Assembly: GCF_035712445.1 (NCBI RefSeq) | Contig: NZ_DASTAT010000134.1 | Coordinates: forward strand, 1-64,000 | Source: Oligoflexus sp. | Lineage (GTDB): Bacteria; Bdellovibrionota_B; Oligoflexia; Oligoflexales; Oligoflexaceae | Direction of reading: 5' to 3' | Length of the DNA stretch: 64,000 nt | Shown: positions 17,799 through 26,934 of the stretch, piece after piece | How positions within the stretch are numbered: position 1 is the first letter of the stretch | How the letters are laid out: each line of letters starts with the position of its first letter | Translations under genes and position numbers: made by a program | Notes under the pieces: generated by a model | What the model saw: the letters and a program-made list of their open reading frames with translations, nothing else | Database searches by the model: none | What the model was told of the DNA's origin: nothing

Positions 17799-18611
17799 AT
17801 GGAGTTGCGACGCTTTTTGGAGCTGAACGAGGCCATGGCTCTGCGGGAACTCCTCGATCAGATCCTTCGTGTGGAAGCCGCCTGGGATGACGAATCCCAG
17901 CGTCAGGCCCAACTGCAAAAACTTTTCGAACTGCTCGATGGGGCCGCCCTGCACCGCGGTCCTATCGTCCGCGGCCTCGCGTCCTTGCGTCAGCGCATTC
18001 CGGACAATCCAACGTTCCATCAGTTCATGAGTCTTGTCGTTCCCATCGAACGGCAGCACAGTCGCGCCATAGCCGATGGCGATTTTCCTGTTGCCAGCGA
18101 AGATCGTCAGGAGCCGAAGGAAGCCCAGCTGATGCCCCTTGTTTTGGTGCTGGATAATCTGCGTTCGGCCTTTAACCTCGGATCCATCTGGCGTCTTGCG
18201 GAATGCCTGGGGGTCAGCAAACTTCATCTCACCGGCTATACCGCCACGCCCGATCAGGCCAAGGTCAGCCGGGCCGCGCTCGGAACCGAGCAGCTGGTCG
18301 CCTGGGAATGGCATGCGCATCGCGAGGACTGCCTGGAAAAACTTCGCGTCGAAGGTTATGCGCTCTATGCTCTGGAAACCAGTCCGAACGCTGTGCGCCT
18401 TGACAGCTTTGCCTTTCCCAAACAGAAGGTCGCCCTTCTTTTGGGAAATGAACGCTATGGTTTTGAATCCGATCTTTTGAAGCGCTGCGATGCGGTGCTG
18501 GAGATACCGTGCTGGGGTCGGAAAAATTCCCTTAATGTCGCCGTCACAGCCGGTATCGCTGTTCATGAGCTGCGACGCCAGTGGCTGGCGTCCGGATATC
18601 TTAGCACGTAA
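17799..18611 (+). CDS. TrmH/SpoU-family RNA 2'-O-methyltransferase
   Basis: SPOUT-fold methyltransferase expected to methylate a ribose 2'-OH in tRNA or rRNA. The three SpoU motifs are visible: LVLDNLRSAFNLGSIWR (about 113-129, with catalytic Arg/Asn), LLLGNERYGF (about 210-219) and the knot-forming IPCWGRKNSLNVAVTAGI (about 234-251). The N-terminal about 105 residues are a helical extension. AAGGAG precedes the ATG, and the gene lies 14 bp after metG, implying an operon. Target nucleotide unknown. It ends 3 bp from the convergent S1 protease gene. Confidence 0.92.
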   Translation: MELRRFLELNEAMALRELLDQILRVEAAWDDESQRQAQLQKLFELLDGAALHRGPIVRGLASLRQRIPDNPTFHQFMSLVVPIERQHSRAIADGDFPVASEDRQEPKEAQLMPLVLVLDNLRSAFNLGSIWRLAECLGVSKLHLTGYTATPDQAKVSRAALGTEQLVAWEWHAHREDCLEKLRVEGYALYALETSPNAVRLDSFAFPKQKVALLLGNERYGFESDLLKRCDAVLEIPCWGRKNSLNVAVTAGIAVHELRRQWLASGYLST

Positions 18612-18614
18612 GCA

Positions 18615-20153
18615 TCACTTGGGTTTTTCTTCCTTCTCGGGTGGTGTTCCCCAGCGTGCAATCGTCGTTGGGAAGCCTTCGTGCTTTTCTCCGTAGGCGA
18701 AGATCGAGCGGATATCCACCGGCATCTCACCCGGCTGTGGTCCCCGCTTCTCGGCGAATTCCACGGTATTCGAAGCCAGATCCGCATAACCCGCGCTGGC
18801 CTTTTGCAAAGCCCTCTCCAGTTTCTTGCTCAGATCAAATTTTTCACGGCTGGTTTCTGCATCGCGATCCGCATCGCGCAAATCAAAAGTCGCCAGACTC
18901 TCGGCCCGCATGGCATCAAGCAGCCGATCGAACTGCTCCTGATCATCGGCATCCAGATCCGACCACTTATAAAGCTTCAATCCTTGTCGATTGCCAATCC
19001 AAATGCGTCCCATCACACCGAAAACCTTATCGTTGGAGCTCGGCAGATCCTCCATGACCAGGACGGGATAAACGCGGGTGGGAAAGCCTTTATTCAGCAG
19101 TTCATAAACCAGGGTTCCATCGTTGCGAACCCGCACGGCTGCGATCATATTGCCAAAAGGAAAAAAAGGAGCGAGGGAAGTCTTGGACCCATTCACCACC
19201 CGCATGCGCGTGCTGTGATTCAGATCCACTTTGCTGATGGCTCGGTTCTGCGGCTTGCGTTTAAAGGTCGTCATCAACTCCCGCACCTGATCAATCCCGA
19301 TCACCACATTCAAAGCGCTTCCCTGAGTGTAGCCAGCGTGATAAACACCGACCAGTTCAAATTCCCCCGTTTTGCAGGAAACGGCAAACACCGGCGAACC
19401 CGAATTGCCCGGAGACAAAAGCGCATCAATGACGAAATCCACGTGATCCCATTCCTTGTATTCGTCATGATCATAGGCGGCGATCACTTTCCCGGCATTG
19501 GTTGCTTTAAAAACGCCCAGGGGGAAGCCGCGAACATCGACCACGTTCCGTTCCTTAAGGCCCGAACTGTGCCCGATCTTCCAGGGGAGCACGGGCAATT
19601 TGCTTTTGGTCTTGAGAATGCTGATGTCCAGCTGCGGATCAGAGACGACGCGCGTCAGCTGAATATCGTCACGATCGAAGCTATCGCTTTCATCATCGAC
19701 GATCTTCACCGAATCGGCCACGCGCTTGCAACCCGCCGGCACATCATCGGCCGGATTCTGCTCATCAGTGACATTGGGCCAATCCGAAACATGCTCGTTG
19801 GTCATCACATAGGTTTCGCCATTCTGCGTTTTATAGGCGAAGGCCGTGCCGTGGCCTATGACTTTGCGCTTTTTCTTGCGGATATTCCCATCCGGTCCAT
19901 AGGAAGGGCATTCATAGGTAGCCATGGTTCTTATGCAAAAGGTATAGGACGGCACCTGTTGTTCCAGTTCCCTGGCCTTGGGATTCAAAGCCGACAGGTC
20001 ATCCGCATATTCATTGGTGCAGTATGGTCCTGGTGCAACCGCGGCATCGTTTTTGACCTCGGCCTGGGATTGCGGCCCTTCTTCGACGGCCGCCACGGAC
20101 AGGCCAGGGACGAGCAAAGAAAGGACATAGGCCCATTGACGAAATGCTGACAT
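18615..20153 (-). CDS. Secreted trypsin-like (S1 family) serine protease
   Basis: Exported protease. The signal peptide runs to about residue 22 (SLLVPGLSVAA). The catalytic triad is readable: His in MTNEHVSDW (about 117), Asp in PQLDISILK (about 173) and Ser in SPGNSGSPVF (about 250). GHGTAFAY begins the catalytic beta-barrel. About 230 residues follow the protease domain, longer than minimal S1 enzymes, with no recognisable PDZ domain and a charged helical end. Cysteines are present for disulphides. GAGGAGG precedes the ATG. The substrate is unknown. Confidence 0.88.
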   Translation of the reverse strand: MSAFRQWAYVLSLLVPGLSVAAVEEGPQSQAEVKNDAAVAPGPYCTNEYADDLSALNPKARELEQQVPSYTFCIRTMATYECPSYGPDGNIRKKKRKVIGHGTAFAYKTQNGETYVMTNEHVSDWPNVTDEQNPADDVPAGCKRVADSVKIVDDESDSFDRDDIQLTRVVSDPQLDISILKTKSKLPVLPWKIGHSSGLKERNVVDVRGFPLGVFKATNAGKVIAAYDHDEYKEWDHVDFVIDALLSPGNSGSPVFAVSCKTGEFELVGVYHAGYTQGSALNVVIGIDQVRELMTTFKRKPQNRAISKVDLNHSTRMRVVNGSKTSLAPFFPFGNMIAAVRVRNDGTLVYELLNKGFPTRVYPVLVMEDLPSSNDKVFGVMGRIWIGNRQGLKLYKWSDLDADDQEQFDRLLDAMRAESLATFDLRDADRDAETSREKFDLSKKLERALQKASAGYADLASNTVEFAEKRGPQPGEMPVDIRSIFAYGEKHEGFPTTIARWGTPPEKEEKPK

Positions 20154-20323
20154 GTTTTCCTCCTCGTGAATGGCATCGCTCTGCGACCATCCTTTATACC
20201 ATAGTCACAGGTGGGAGGCTGGGATTCCCAATGCCCCTTGTCAAATAGACCTATCCTGCAGGCCTTGTCAAAAAGGTGAAAAGCCGCTACACAAGGACTT
20301 TGCGCCATTAGGACTTTTGAATC

Positions 20324-20932
20324 ATGAGTGATCGCATCCGCCGTCTGGCTTCCTACGTTCGTCCGCACAGCGTTCTTTATGACCTCTGCTGCGATCACGG
20401 TTACATTGGTTTGACGGCCTGGGATCAAAAGCCGCTGGCTGGCCTTGTCTTTGTCGATCAAAGTCCGAATGCTCTGCGAGCCGTGCATGAGGCTTTGAAG
20501 GAACGGCAGCTCACAGAGGATCCTCGGGTCCAGGTCATCACAGGACTCGCCGAGAATCTTCAGATCAACGGCGACAGTCCCTGTGATTTTGTGATGGCCG
20601 GCGTTGGCATTCGCACGATCGTGACGATTATCCGGGAACTATTTCCCTCGGGTCCCGGTCCGCATCGTCTGATCATCTGTCCTGAGAAAAATTCGCTTGA
20701 GCTCCGCAGCTTTTTACAGACACAGAAACTTGGAGTCGTGGCCGAGGATGTGGTGATGGAAGCTGAACGTTTTCGTGAAATTATAGTTTTGGAAGAAAAA
20801 GGCGGTCCCATTCACCTGCTCGGTGAAGGTTACGTGGGTCGTGAGGATCCTCATGTTCAGAACTTTGTAAAGTCGCTTCGGGCCTGGCACGCGGCGGTGA
20901 CCAAAAAAAGAGAAGCCCGCTCAGCCCCTTGA
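20324..20932 (+). CDS. trmK: tRNA (adenine-N1)-methyltransferase, TrmK family
   Basis: SAM-dependent methyltransferase of the TrmK/COG2384 family, whose Bacillus member methylates A22 of tRNA. The signature DLCCDHGYIGL sits at about 22-32, followed by VFVDQSPNAL and the family loop FVMAGVGIRTIV near 87-98. CPEKNSLELRSFL also fits. 202 aa is slightly short because the C-terminal coiled-coil of the Bacillus protein is reduced. It is monocistronic, divergent from the S1 protease gene, with only a weak RBS. Confidence 0.85.
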   Translation: MSDRIRRLASYVRPHSVLYDLCCDHGYIGLTAWDQKPLAGLVFVDQSPNALRAVHEALKERQLTEDPRVQVITGLAENLQINGDSPCDFVMAGVGIRTIVTIIRELFPSGPGPHRLIICPEKNSLELRSFLQTQKLGVVAEDVVMEAERFREIIVLEEKGGPIHLLGEGYVGREDPHVQNFVKSLRAWHAAVTKKREARSAP

Positions 20933-21002
20933 AGAAGAGGCGGATCAACCTTGGGTGAAGGACGCGTCAGGGTTGCCATCGAACCATCGACATGCAGCTC
21001 CC

Positions 21003-21233
21003 TTACTCCGCAGCCTTTTCCTCGCCCTTTTCCTTACTGTTATCAAACGCGTCGTAGACCTGAGAATTCAGACCTCCGACATAGCTCATCGAGCGGGTGA
21101 TCCCGATGATGGCTCCCAGAATGATAATCACGGCAACTCCCATGACGATCATCCCGCGTCGGCGCCCGGCGGCACCAAAGTTCTTCTCGTAACGTTCAAG
21201 CAGTTCGGCTGAAGGTTTGGATTCGGGTTGCAT
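21003..21233 (-). CDS. Small single-pass membrane protein (76 aa)
   Basis: Unrecognised. A charged N-terminus (about 30 residues, GAAGRRR before the membrane) leads into one TM helix, MIVMGVAVIIILGAIIGI, then a polar C-terminus rich in Glu/Lys. A positive N-terminal flank predicts the N-terminus in the cytoplasm. ATG 21233 is preferred because GGGAGG lies eight bases upstream; an in-frame TTG two codons earlier is too close. It is convergent with trmK. Confidence 0.72.
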   Translation of the reverse strand: MQPESKPSAELLERYEKNFGAAGRRRGMIVMGVAVIIILGAIIGITRSMSYVGGLNSQVYDAFDNSKEKGEEKAAE

Positions 21234-21239
21234 AAGCAA

Positions 21240-21482
21240 GCCCTCCCAAATGAGTTGTTGGTTCCCGTACTCTGTATCGGAGCTGCTGCCGCGAAAAGTG
21301 ATAAAGCGGGTTTTCAGCCTATGATTTCCGAGGGATAATGGCGGTTATTTAAACTTCATGACTTATGCAAAAAAGTTCAAGCATAATCGGGACTCATGGA
21401 TGAGACCCGATGACTGCTGAATATTCAGGGTGTTATCGTGCTGAATGCTACTTCATGAGGAGACGGAGGACCGACAGTGCCG
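21240..21482. other. Intergenic region, 243 bp
   Basis: AT-rich leader of the small membrane protein gene, downstream of the aldehyde dehydrogenase. It contains no open frame with an RBS and no clear terminator. Confidence 0.4.
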
Positions 21483-22886
21483 CTACTTCATAAGAAGGCG
21501 CAGGACTTTTTCCTTGGAGCGAATCCAGGGGAAATAGCGGACGGGAAGATCCATCGAGGTGCCGTTCACCAGCACCGCCTTTTTATGGGAAAAGGCATCA
21601 AAAGAAAACTGCCCATGGTACGCACCCAGCCCGCTGGCGCCCACGCCGCCGAAGGGTAAATTGGGATTGGCGAGATGCATAAGAGTATCGTTGATACAGC
21701 CGCCTCCGAAGCTCACCGAGCCGATAATATCCTGATGCTCGGCAGCATCATCCGAGAAAAGGTAAAGCGCCAGCGGCTTTTCAAAGCCCAGAATAAAACG
21801 TTTAGCCTCTTCCAGATCCTTAACGGGAATGATCGGCAGCACAGGTCCAAATATTTCCTCCTGCATCACCGGATCATGAATCTGCACGCCGGTCATCAGA
21901 GTCGGTTCGATCAGAAGCTGCCCCGGATCCGAACGGCCCCCAAAGTTCACCTTGCCCGGCTCGATCAGGCGGCTCAGTCTTTGAAAATGCCTCTCGTTGA
22001 TAATGCGAGGCAGCTGCTCATTCCGCAAGGGATCGGTACCAAAACGCAGCGTAATTTCCCGCCGCAAAGCTTCGATCAAAGCATCATGAACGCCATCCTC
22101 GACCAGGACGTAGTCCGGTGCCACACAGGTTTGCCCGGCATTCAAAAACTTGCCGAAGATGATACGACGAGCCGTGACGTCCAGATTCGCTTTGCGGGTC
22201 ACAAGGCACGGGCTTTTTCCACCCAGCTCCAGCGTGCACGGAGTCAGATGCTTTGCAGCCGCGGACGCAATCACCTTGCCCACGGCTGTGCTGCCGGTGA
22301 AGAATATGTGATCCCAGCGACGTGATAAAAGTTCCTGGCTGAGCTCGACGCCACCATTCAAAACGCGCAGGTATTCCGGCGCAAAATTTTCATTGATCAG
22401 CTTTTCCAAAAGAACGGCTGTGTGCGGCGCCAGCTCGGAAGGCTTGATGACCGCCACGTTTCCGGCCGCGATGGCTCCGATCACCGGCGCTATAGTCAGC
22501 TGGTAGGGATAATTCCAGGGACTGATAATCAGGCTGCGACCCAGGGGTTCAGGGACGATGCGGCTTCGCGCCGGAAATACCGTCAAAGGAGAGCCGACCT
22601 TGCGTGGTTTCATCCAGCGCTTCAGGTGTTTCAGCGCATCGGAAATCTCGGCATAAACGATGCCGATTTCTGCCAGGAAGGCTTCCGTTTCATGTTTGCG
22701 CAGGTCCTTGCTTAAAGCATCCAGGATGTCCCGTTCATGTAAATGGGCGACCTGCATGAGTTTTTGCAGCTGCTGCCGGCGAAACTCATAGCTGCGCGTC
22801 GCACCGCTTTGAAAGTATTGGTCCTGGCGCTTGATAAGGTCATCCAGCAAAAGGGGAGCAGTAATTTGCGGCAAGGCGTGTGACAT
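21483..22886 (-). CDS. Aldehyde dehydrogenase, class 3-like
   Basis: NAD(P)-dependent oxidation of aldehydes to carboxylates, probably medium or long-chain aldehydes as in ALDH3/fatty aldehyde dehydrogenases (substrate inferred). The cofactor motif FFTGSTAVGK is near 200, the general-base Glu is in LELGGKSP near 221, and the catalytic Cys is in NAGQTCVAPDY near 255. ISPWNYPYQL and EEIFGPVLP also match. The short N-terminus and a hydrophobic C-terminal region fit class 3. At 467 aa it is complete. It is 86 bp downstream of the PilZ gene on the same strand. Confidence 0.95.
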   Translation of the reverse strand: MSHALPQITAPLLLDDLIKRQDQYFQSGATRSYEFRRQQLQKLMQVAHLHERDILDALSKDLRKHETEAFLAEIGIVYAEISDALKHLKRWMKPRKVGSPLTVFPARSRIVPEPLGRSLIISPWNYPYQLTIAPVIGAIAAGNVAVIKPSELAPHTAVLLEKLINENFAPEYLRVLNGGVELSQELLSRRWDHIFFTGSTAVGKVIASAAAKHLTPCTLELGGKSPCLVTRKANLDVTARRIIFGKFLNAGQTCVAPDYVLVEDGVHDALIEALRREITLRFGTDPLRNEQLPRIINERHFQRLSRLIEPGKVNFGGRSDPGQLLIEPTLMTGVQIHDPVMQEEIFGPVLPIIPVKDLEEAKRFILGFEKPLALYLFSDDAAEHQDIIGSVSFGGGCINDTLMHLANPNLPFGGVGASGLGAYHGQFSFDAFSHKKAVLVNGTSMDLPVRYFPWIRSKEKVLRLLMK

Positions 22887-22972
22887 ACGGTATCCATTCT
22901 TTCATGAATGACGGTCGTCAAAGGGACGAGCGGCCCCCACTCTAGCATGCACACGCCGGATCGGAAAGTGCC

Positions 22973-23725
22973 TTATATCGGCATGGGAAGCTTGAGCGAT
23001 CGGAAGACCTGACGGTTTTTCCGATGCTCCGTATCCTCAATAAATGAGAAATATTTCTCGCGATCCTCGGCATGAATGTCGCAGATATTGATACCGTAAC
23101 GTTTGATTTTCTTTTCAAAATCCACTTCGCAGCGGATCACCTTGCCGAGGCAGCGGATGGGCTGGTCTTCCAGGAAGAGAGTCAGCTCCAAAAGTGTCGA
23201 CTCGTGAAAGGGCACGCGGAACCCTGGAGGGCTCGCGAGCAGAAAGCCGGTCTTCGAGACGTTGATGGTTTTCATGTGATAGGGTTCTTCCGAACCAAAA
23301 GTCCTGGCTTCAACACGAGTCGGGATCTCCGTATTGAAGCGGGCGAAGCGCACATGATAGTGATGCCGCGTGGTGAAGGACACCTTCCGATGCGAAGACT
23401 CAGGAAGTATCCTTTCAAAATTGACTTCAGGATCCGTCGTGATCAAACGGTAGCGTTTATATCCCGGCGGCAGATTCTTTTTCGGAACGATCTGATGCAC
23501 AACCAAGGGGATCGGCTGGCCATCGCGGTATTCGACCGTAACCTTGGTCCCGACTTCCAGCGAATCGCTGGAGATGATGCCGATATTGTGATGGGATACT
23601 TCATAGAGTGCATAGTCAACGGGCTTTTCCCAGCCTGCAACGGACATCAGGCCGAAACCGATACTCTGTTGGGCTAGCGCCTGATCCAAGACCTGTTCTT
23701 CTCCGATGAGTGCCGTGGCCGCCAT
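22973..23725 (-). CDS. PilZ-domain protein, possibly two degenerate PilZ modules
   Basis: Candidate cyclic-di-GMP effector. The C-terminal half (about 110-235) is PilZ-like, with basic residues HYHVRFARF and the NVSKTGFLL box corresponding to (D/N)xSxxG. The N-terminal half has a similar layout, EVSHHNIGI followed by GTKVTVEY, suggesting a degenerate first module. The canonical RxxxR is not clean, so c-di-GMP binding is uncertain. GGAG lies eight bases before the ATG. A candidate promoter is at 23795-23824. Confidence 0.75.
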   Translation of the reverse strand: MAATALIGEEQVLDQALAQQSIGFGLMSVAGWEKPVDYALYEVSHHNIGIISSDSLEVGTKVTVEYRDGQPIPLVVHQIVPKKNLPPGYKRYRLITTDPEVNFERILPESSHRKVSFTTRHHYHVRFARFNTEIPTRVEARTFGSEEPYHMKTINVSKTGFLLASPPGFRVPFHESTLLELTLFLEDQPIRCLGKVIRCEVDFEKKIKRYGINICDIHAEDREKYFSFIEDTEHRKNRQVFRSLKLPMPI

Positions 23726-23794
23726 AAAAAATTCTCCAAGACGAAAATCCTCACATAATGACTATCGGCGGAGCTGCAGCAGAATTGAAAGATT

Positions 23795-23824
23795 TTTATA
23801 GCCTACGAAAAGAACAGGTCTAAA
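23795..23824 (-). promoter_or_regulatory. Candidate promoter of the PilZ gene
   Basis: Minus strand: TTTAGA (23819-23824), an 18-bp spacer, then TATAAA (23795-23800), about 65 nt upstream of the start codon. The -10 matches 5 of 6 and the -35 matches 4 of 6. Confidence 0.4.
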
Positions 23825-24099
23825 TTTTAAGCACAACAGAACTTTGCCAAGGATTTCCTGCTGCCGCGGAACGACAGGATTCATCCTTACTTTGCGAAAT
23901 TTTGTGTGCAAGTTGTCTGGTAGGGATGTCTCATGATGTCTTTAATCCTTTGGAATCTCGCCCATTTTCTATCGATGGAGGTGCGGATTCCAGGGGGCCG
24001 CGAAGGGTTGGACAGTCCGATGAATAGCACTCCTTACGGTTAGTCAGGATATTGAAGTGACCGGCTTCATGGTCCCACAGCTTGGAAAAATAGTGCAAG
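23825..24099. other. Intergenic region between the PilZ and 66-aa genes
   Basis: No frame with both an RBS and convincing composition is visible. The low-coordinate end holds the PilZ promoter and the high-coordinate end abuts the terminator of the small disordered-protein gene. Nothing else is recognised. Confidence 0.4.
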
Positions 24100-24119
24100 G
24101 GAGGGGCCTCGACCCCTCC
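24100..24119 (-). terminator. Terminator of the 66-aa gene
   Basis: GGAGGGG (24100-24106) pairs with CCCCTCC (24113-24119). On the minus strand the stem is followed within about 10 nt by CTATTTTTCC. It lies 13 bp past the stop codon of the small gene. Confidence 0.5.
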
Positions 24120-24131
24120 GCCTGCCCTCGC

Positions 24132-24332
24132 TCATTTGCCGTTCGATGCCGTGCCTTTTCCGCTTCTATCAGGCTGCACGACTTCATGGGATGGCGCCGT
24201 GCCTTTGCCTGCCTGCCCCTTGCGACTCGGATCCTCGTCATGAGGCCCTGGCCCCTTGCCTGCCTTCTGCCCTGGCTGAGACTGCGGCGGTTGTCCCAAT
24301 GGATTTCGCTGTGGTTCATTTCCGGTACCCAT
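24132..24332 (-). CDS. Small disordered Gly/Pro/Gln/Lys-rich protein (66 aa)
   Basis: Unrecognised and low complexity (NPLGQPPQSQPGQKAGKG near the N-terminus), with no hydrophobic core, so expected to be disordered and cytoplasmic. Support comes from GAGAGG seven bases before ATG 24332 and a hairpin terminator just past the stop. A longer frame to 24377 has no RBS. The calling evidence is signals rather than homology. Confidence 0.5.
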   Translation of the reverse strand: MGTGNEPQRNPLGQPPQSQPGQKAGKGPGPHDEDPSRKGQAGKGTAPSHEVVQPDRSGKGTASNGK

Positions 24333-24472
24333 GAGTAAACCTCTCATCCTTACTACATTTTTCTTTGCAGCGCCCACCTTCTGTGGGCAATTCTTTTGAC
24401 TTCATGAATCGTACCAATTTACCTCAATTCATTTTTCTGGCTCTATAGCGAAAAGAACCGTGAAAGGAGCCC

Positions 24473-24970
24473 ATGATGATAAAGTTTGCAGGCTACACTC
24501 TTGCCCTTCTGGGATGGATGAGTCCGGTTGCGGAGGCTCGTTATATCGGGCCGCTTTTGGTGAAAGAGACCAGCACAGGCTTCGTAGTGGCCGAGGATTC
24601 CAAAACAGAAAAATGCGAAGTTTTTGCACAAAAGACCGTGTTCACAACAAACTTTGGTGGCGTGGGCAATTTAACTGGCGTTTGGACGAAGAACCAAACG
24701 CTCGATGGCGATCTGATGACCTTGATTCAGAATGCAAGGAAGCAGAAGCTTGTGAATCAGCCGGGTGCTGTGGACGGTCCCTCTGTCCGTTATTACGCCT
24801 GGATGATCAATCCCGATGATTCGGTGACCCGCGTGATGCTTTATGACGAAAATGGTGGCACGGGTATTATTCTCAGCAATCGTTCTTCCGAAGCCCGCGT
24901 GTTGAAGAATGTCCTCGATTCGCTCTGCCCCGAGATGCTGAAGGGAATTGGGCCGGCTCCTATTCCTTGA
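24473..24970 (+). CDS. Secreted protein of unknown function (165 aa)
   Basis: Signal peptide with a hydrophobic stretch (YTLALLGWM) and likely cleavage after AEA near residue 23. The mature part contains two Cys (about 44 and 152) that could form a disulphide, and a mixed alpha/beta composition. AAGGAG precedes the tandem ATG codons. The reading frame reopens after the TGA stop (24968-24970) and continues to 25339 without another stop, see the next entry. No family recognised. Confidence 0.75.
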   Translation: MMIKFAGYTLALLGWMSPVAEARYIGPLLVKETSTGFVVAEDSKTEKCEVFAQKTVFTTNFGGVGNLTGVWTKNQTLDGDLMTLIQNARKQKLVNQPGAVDGPSVRYYAWMINPDDSVTRVMLYDENGGTGIILSNRSSEARVLKNVLDSLCPEMLKGIGPAPIP

Positions 24971-25021
24971 AAACAGAGGACAGTCAGCCCGTCCTTTCTC
25001 TTTGCGAAGGCACTTTTCGGT

Positions 25022-25339
25022 GTGCCGGAAGGTGCAACTGTAACCATGACGATGTTTTCCAATGTGCTTGACCAGCTTTACTATGGGCCTAATATTTCAG
25101 GTGGCATGGGAGGCTGTAAGATCGCTGAAGGCGCGATGGCGGGACCGGGTTTCTGTACGGCTTATCCCAGCGTGTTCCCTTACTTCGGCGAAACCAATCC
25201 CACGGTCGAGTATTTCAAGGTCGCCAATTCCAAAACCACGGCTGCGGATCTTACAGCGGATGAGTTTGAACGTTCAAACCCGCGGGCTGGACCTCCAGGT
25301 CGCTGGTTTGATTTTTCAGTCGATCTTTTTGAATTTTAG
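25022..25339 (+). CDS. Downstream in-frame open frame: second cistron or gene remnant
   Basis: After the stop of the 165-aa gene the same frame stays open for 122 codons. The product reads like real protein (VPEGATVTMTMFSNVLDQL, then GGMGGCKIAEGAM), with Cys, Gly and Tyr patterns typical of secreted proteins. The hydrophobic PSFLFAKALFG lies upstream of the first GTG. There is no clear RBS or signal peptide, so it may be an N-terminally truncated relic or an extension lost to a nonsense codon. Its last 24 bp overlap the convergent lipoprotein gene. Confidence 0.4.
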   Translation: MPEGATVTMTMFSNVLDQLYYGPNISGGMGGCKIAEGAMAGPGFCTAYPSVFPYFGETNPTVEYFKVANSKTTAADLTADEFERSNPRAGPPGRWFDFSVDLFEF

Positions 25340-25915
25340 TCCAGCCTTGCCTGCGACATCCAGTGTCAGCTGACGCTTATTCAAACTGATGGAATAGGCC
25401 GAAGCAATCAAAGCGCTGCCGCGTTCCACCGAAGCCGGCGCATCATTCATCGTGCAGCGGCTTCCTGTCAGGTCATACCAAAGTTCATCGCGAACAGTAG
25501 GAAGCGAACAGCTTTGTTGGTGGAATAACGTATTCAAGGTATCCTGCGACCGAATGCTCGCATGCACTTCCCAGATTCTTCCGTCCAGTTTTTCATCGGC
25601 TGCAGTATATGTCATGTAATAACGAGCGATGTAAGAAGACTCTCCACACTGGGCATCCTGATAAACCTGTTTCTCCAGCACGGCCTTCGTCGGATCCAAG
25701 AGAAAACTCCAGCGTGTGCTTCCCGAAGCCGACACTTCGCAGAGTGTTTCCCAGTAACCAATCAATCGCGAGTCATCAAGATTTGACTGAGGCATCGAAC
25801 GTGGGTATTTCGCGGGTTCAGGCACGGGAGTTGTTGCGTTTTCGGGAACGGTTTCCTGACCACAGGCAAAGAGCTGGCTGACAAGCGCAAGGGTAAACAA
25901 AAAGCGGTTTAACAT
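25316..25915 (-). CDS. Lipoprotein of unknown function (199 aa)
   Basis: The signal peptide ends in a lipobox, LFAC, near residue 18, predicting lipidation and membrane anchoring. The mature protein has several Cys and a lipocalin-like rhythm of short beta strands (WSFLLDPTKAVLEKQVY; LNKRQLTLDVAGKAGLKF), a fold suggestion that is only inference. AAGGAGAG eight bases before ATG 25915 fixes the start; an open frame to 26068 is not supported. No relatives recognised. Confidence 0.75.
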   Translation of the reverse strand: MLNRFLFTLALVSQLFACGQETVPENATTPVPEPAKYPRSMPQSNLDDSRLIGYWETLCEVSASGSTRWSFLLDPTKAVLEKQVYQDAQCGESSYIARYYMTYTAADEKLDGRIWEVHASIRSQDTLNTLFHQQSCSLPTVRDELWYDLTGSRCTMNDAPASVERGSALIASAYSISLNKRQLTLDVAGKAGLKFKKID

Positions 25916-26165
25916 AGCGTTTTCTCTCCTTAGGTGCCTGGGATGGGGGAGGCTGGGAGAGGAGTGGGAGAACGGCAAAATATTGCAGTGACCGCAGGTA
26001 GCAAAGTCTCTGCTCCTTGTGAGCCACTGCCCGATCTCAAGACGAAGGCATGTGAAGCGAATCGGCAATGCCGTTGTATTGATACCGATGAATGATCCTT
26101 GGGGTTTGTTTAACGGACGCCCGCGATGTTTTTGGATTTTCCGGAAGAGCGTAAGCAGCCCGCGG

Positions 26166-26465
26166 ACAAGGAGAAATACTTTTGTTTTTTTGATAAGGAA
26201 GAAGTACTCATCGGTGCTGGAAACTTTGCTGAAGAAAAAACCTGGTGATGTGACTTTATCTTCTTTGACGGTAGCTGAACTTCATTATGGTGCCGAGAAA
26301 AGCTCCGCTATTGAGAAGAATAGAGAGGCACTCGGATTATTTTTGACAGCATTCGAAATCCTAAATTTCGATATTGCGGCTGCAGAAGAATATGGGCGTA
26401 TTCGATCCGTTCTTGAAGAAAGTGGGATTTCAAAGCTTAAGACCCAGGATTGGGTTGTGCAGTAG
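26166..26465 (+). pseudogene. Decayed VapC-type PIN-domain toxin
   Basis: The frame carries a recognisable VapC core: FVFLIRKKYSSVLETLL, then SSLTVAELHYGAEKS (with the conserved Glu) and FDIAAAEEYGRIRSVLE. The N-terminus is lost: the canonical LDTN with catalytic Asp is replaced by TRRN and no start precedes it. The C-terminus breaks after about 26429, before the expected D-L-I-A-A segment, and ends at TAG 26463-26465. No vapB is visible upstream. It directly abuts an IS3 remnant, which probably replaced the 3' half. Confidence 0.75.
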
Positions 26466-26927
26466 CTGAAGAACCGCAACTGATTTGAAAGTTGCTTCGA
26501 AACTTGCTGGACGACAGCATGGAGGCGGCGATGGTCAATGACACCCTGAAGATGGCATTTCGCAGGCGCACCGTAAAAGAGGGATTGATCATACACTCTG
26601 ACCAGGGAGCGCAGTATGCGAACAGTGAGTTCAGAGGCATACTAAAGGCTTTCAATGCCATCCAGAGCATGAGCCGCAAGGGCGACTGTTGTGATAACCC
26701 GGTGGTGGAATCTTTCTTTGCAACCATCAAAGGGGAACTGATAGACCGCCAATCCTGGATCAACAAAGCACAAGCCAGACTCGCGATTGTTGAATGGATC
26801 GAATGCTTTTACAACAACTAGAGGCGTCACTCGTCAATTGGTGGCGTCTGTCCCGTGGAATACGAGTCCTTGACAAGCGCTATGCAGGCAGCTTAAGAAA
26901 ACACTCTACAGAATCCGGGAAATTCCA
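26466..26927 (+). mobile_element. IS3-family insertion sequence remnant, 5'-truncated
   Basis: Only the C-terminal part of an IS3-type transposase remains. A plausible right terminal inverted repeat ends ccgggaaattcca near 26927, about 8 bp from the hepT stop codon. The left end and OrfA are missing, so no target duplication can be identified. The element separates decayed vapC from the HepT/MntA pair. Confidence 0.7.
26502..26896 (+). pseudogene. IS3 transposase (OrfB) C-terminal fragment with internal stop
   Basis: DDE integrase core fragment: IIHSDQGAQYANSEF contains the second catalytic Asp, and MSRKGDCCDNPVVESFFATIK contains the catalytic Glu. The first Asp and the N-terminal half are absent. 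A TAG at 26819-26821 interrupts the hallmark end: after FYNN the frame resumes RRHSSIGGVCPVEYES and runs to TAA at 26896. Doubly inactivated. Confidence 0.85.
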
Positions 26928-26934
26928 CCGAACT

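Noticed and set aside
18681..20150. 489-codon plus-strand frame opposite the S1 protease
   Set aside because: The minus strand has signal peptide, catalytic triad and RBS; the plus frame is its shadow.
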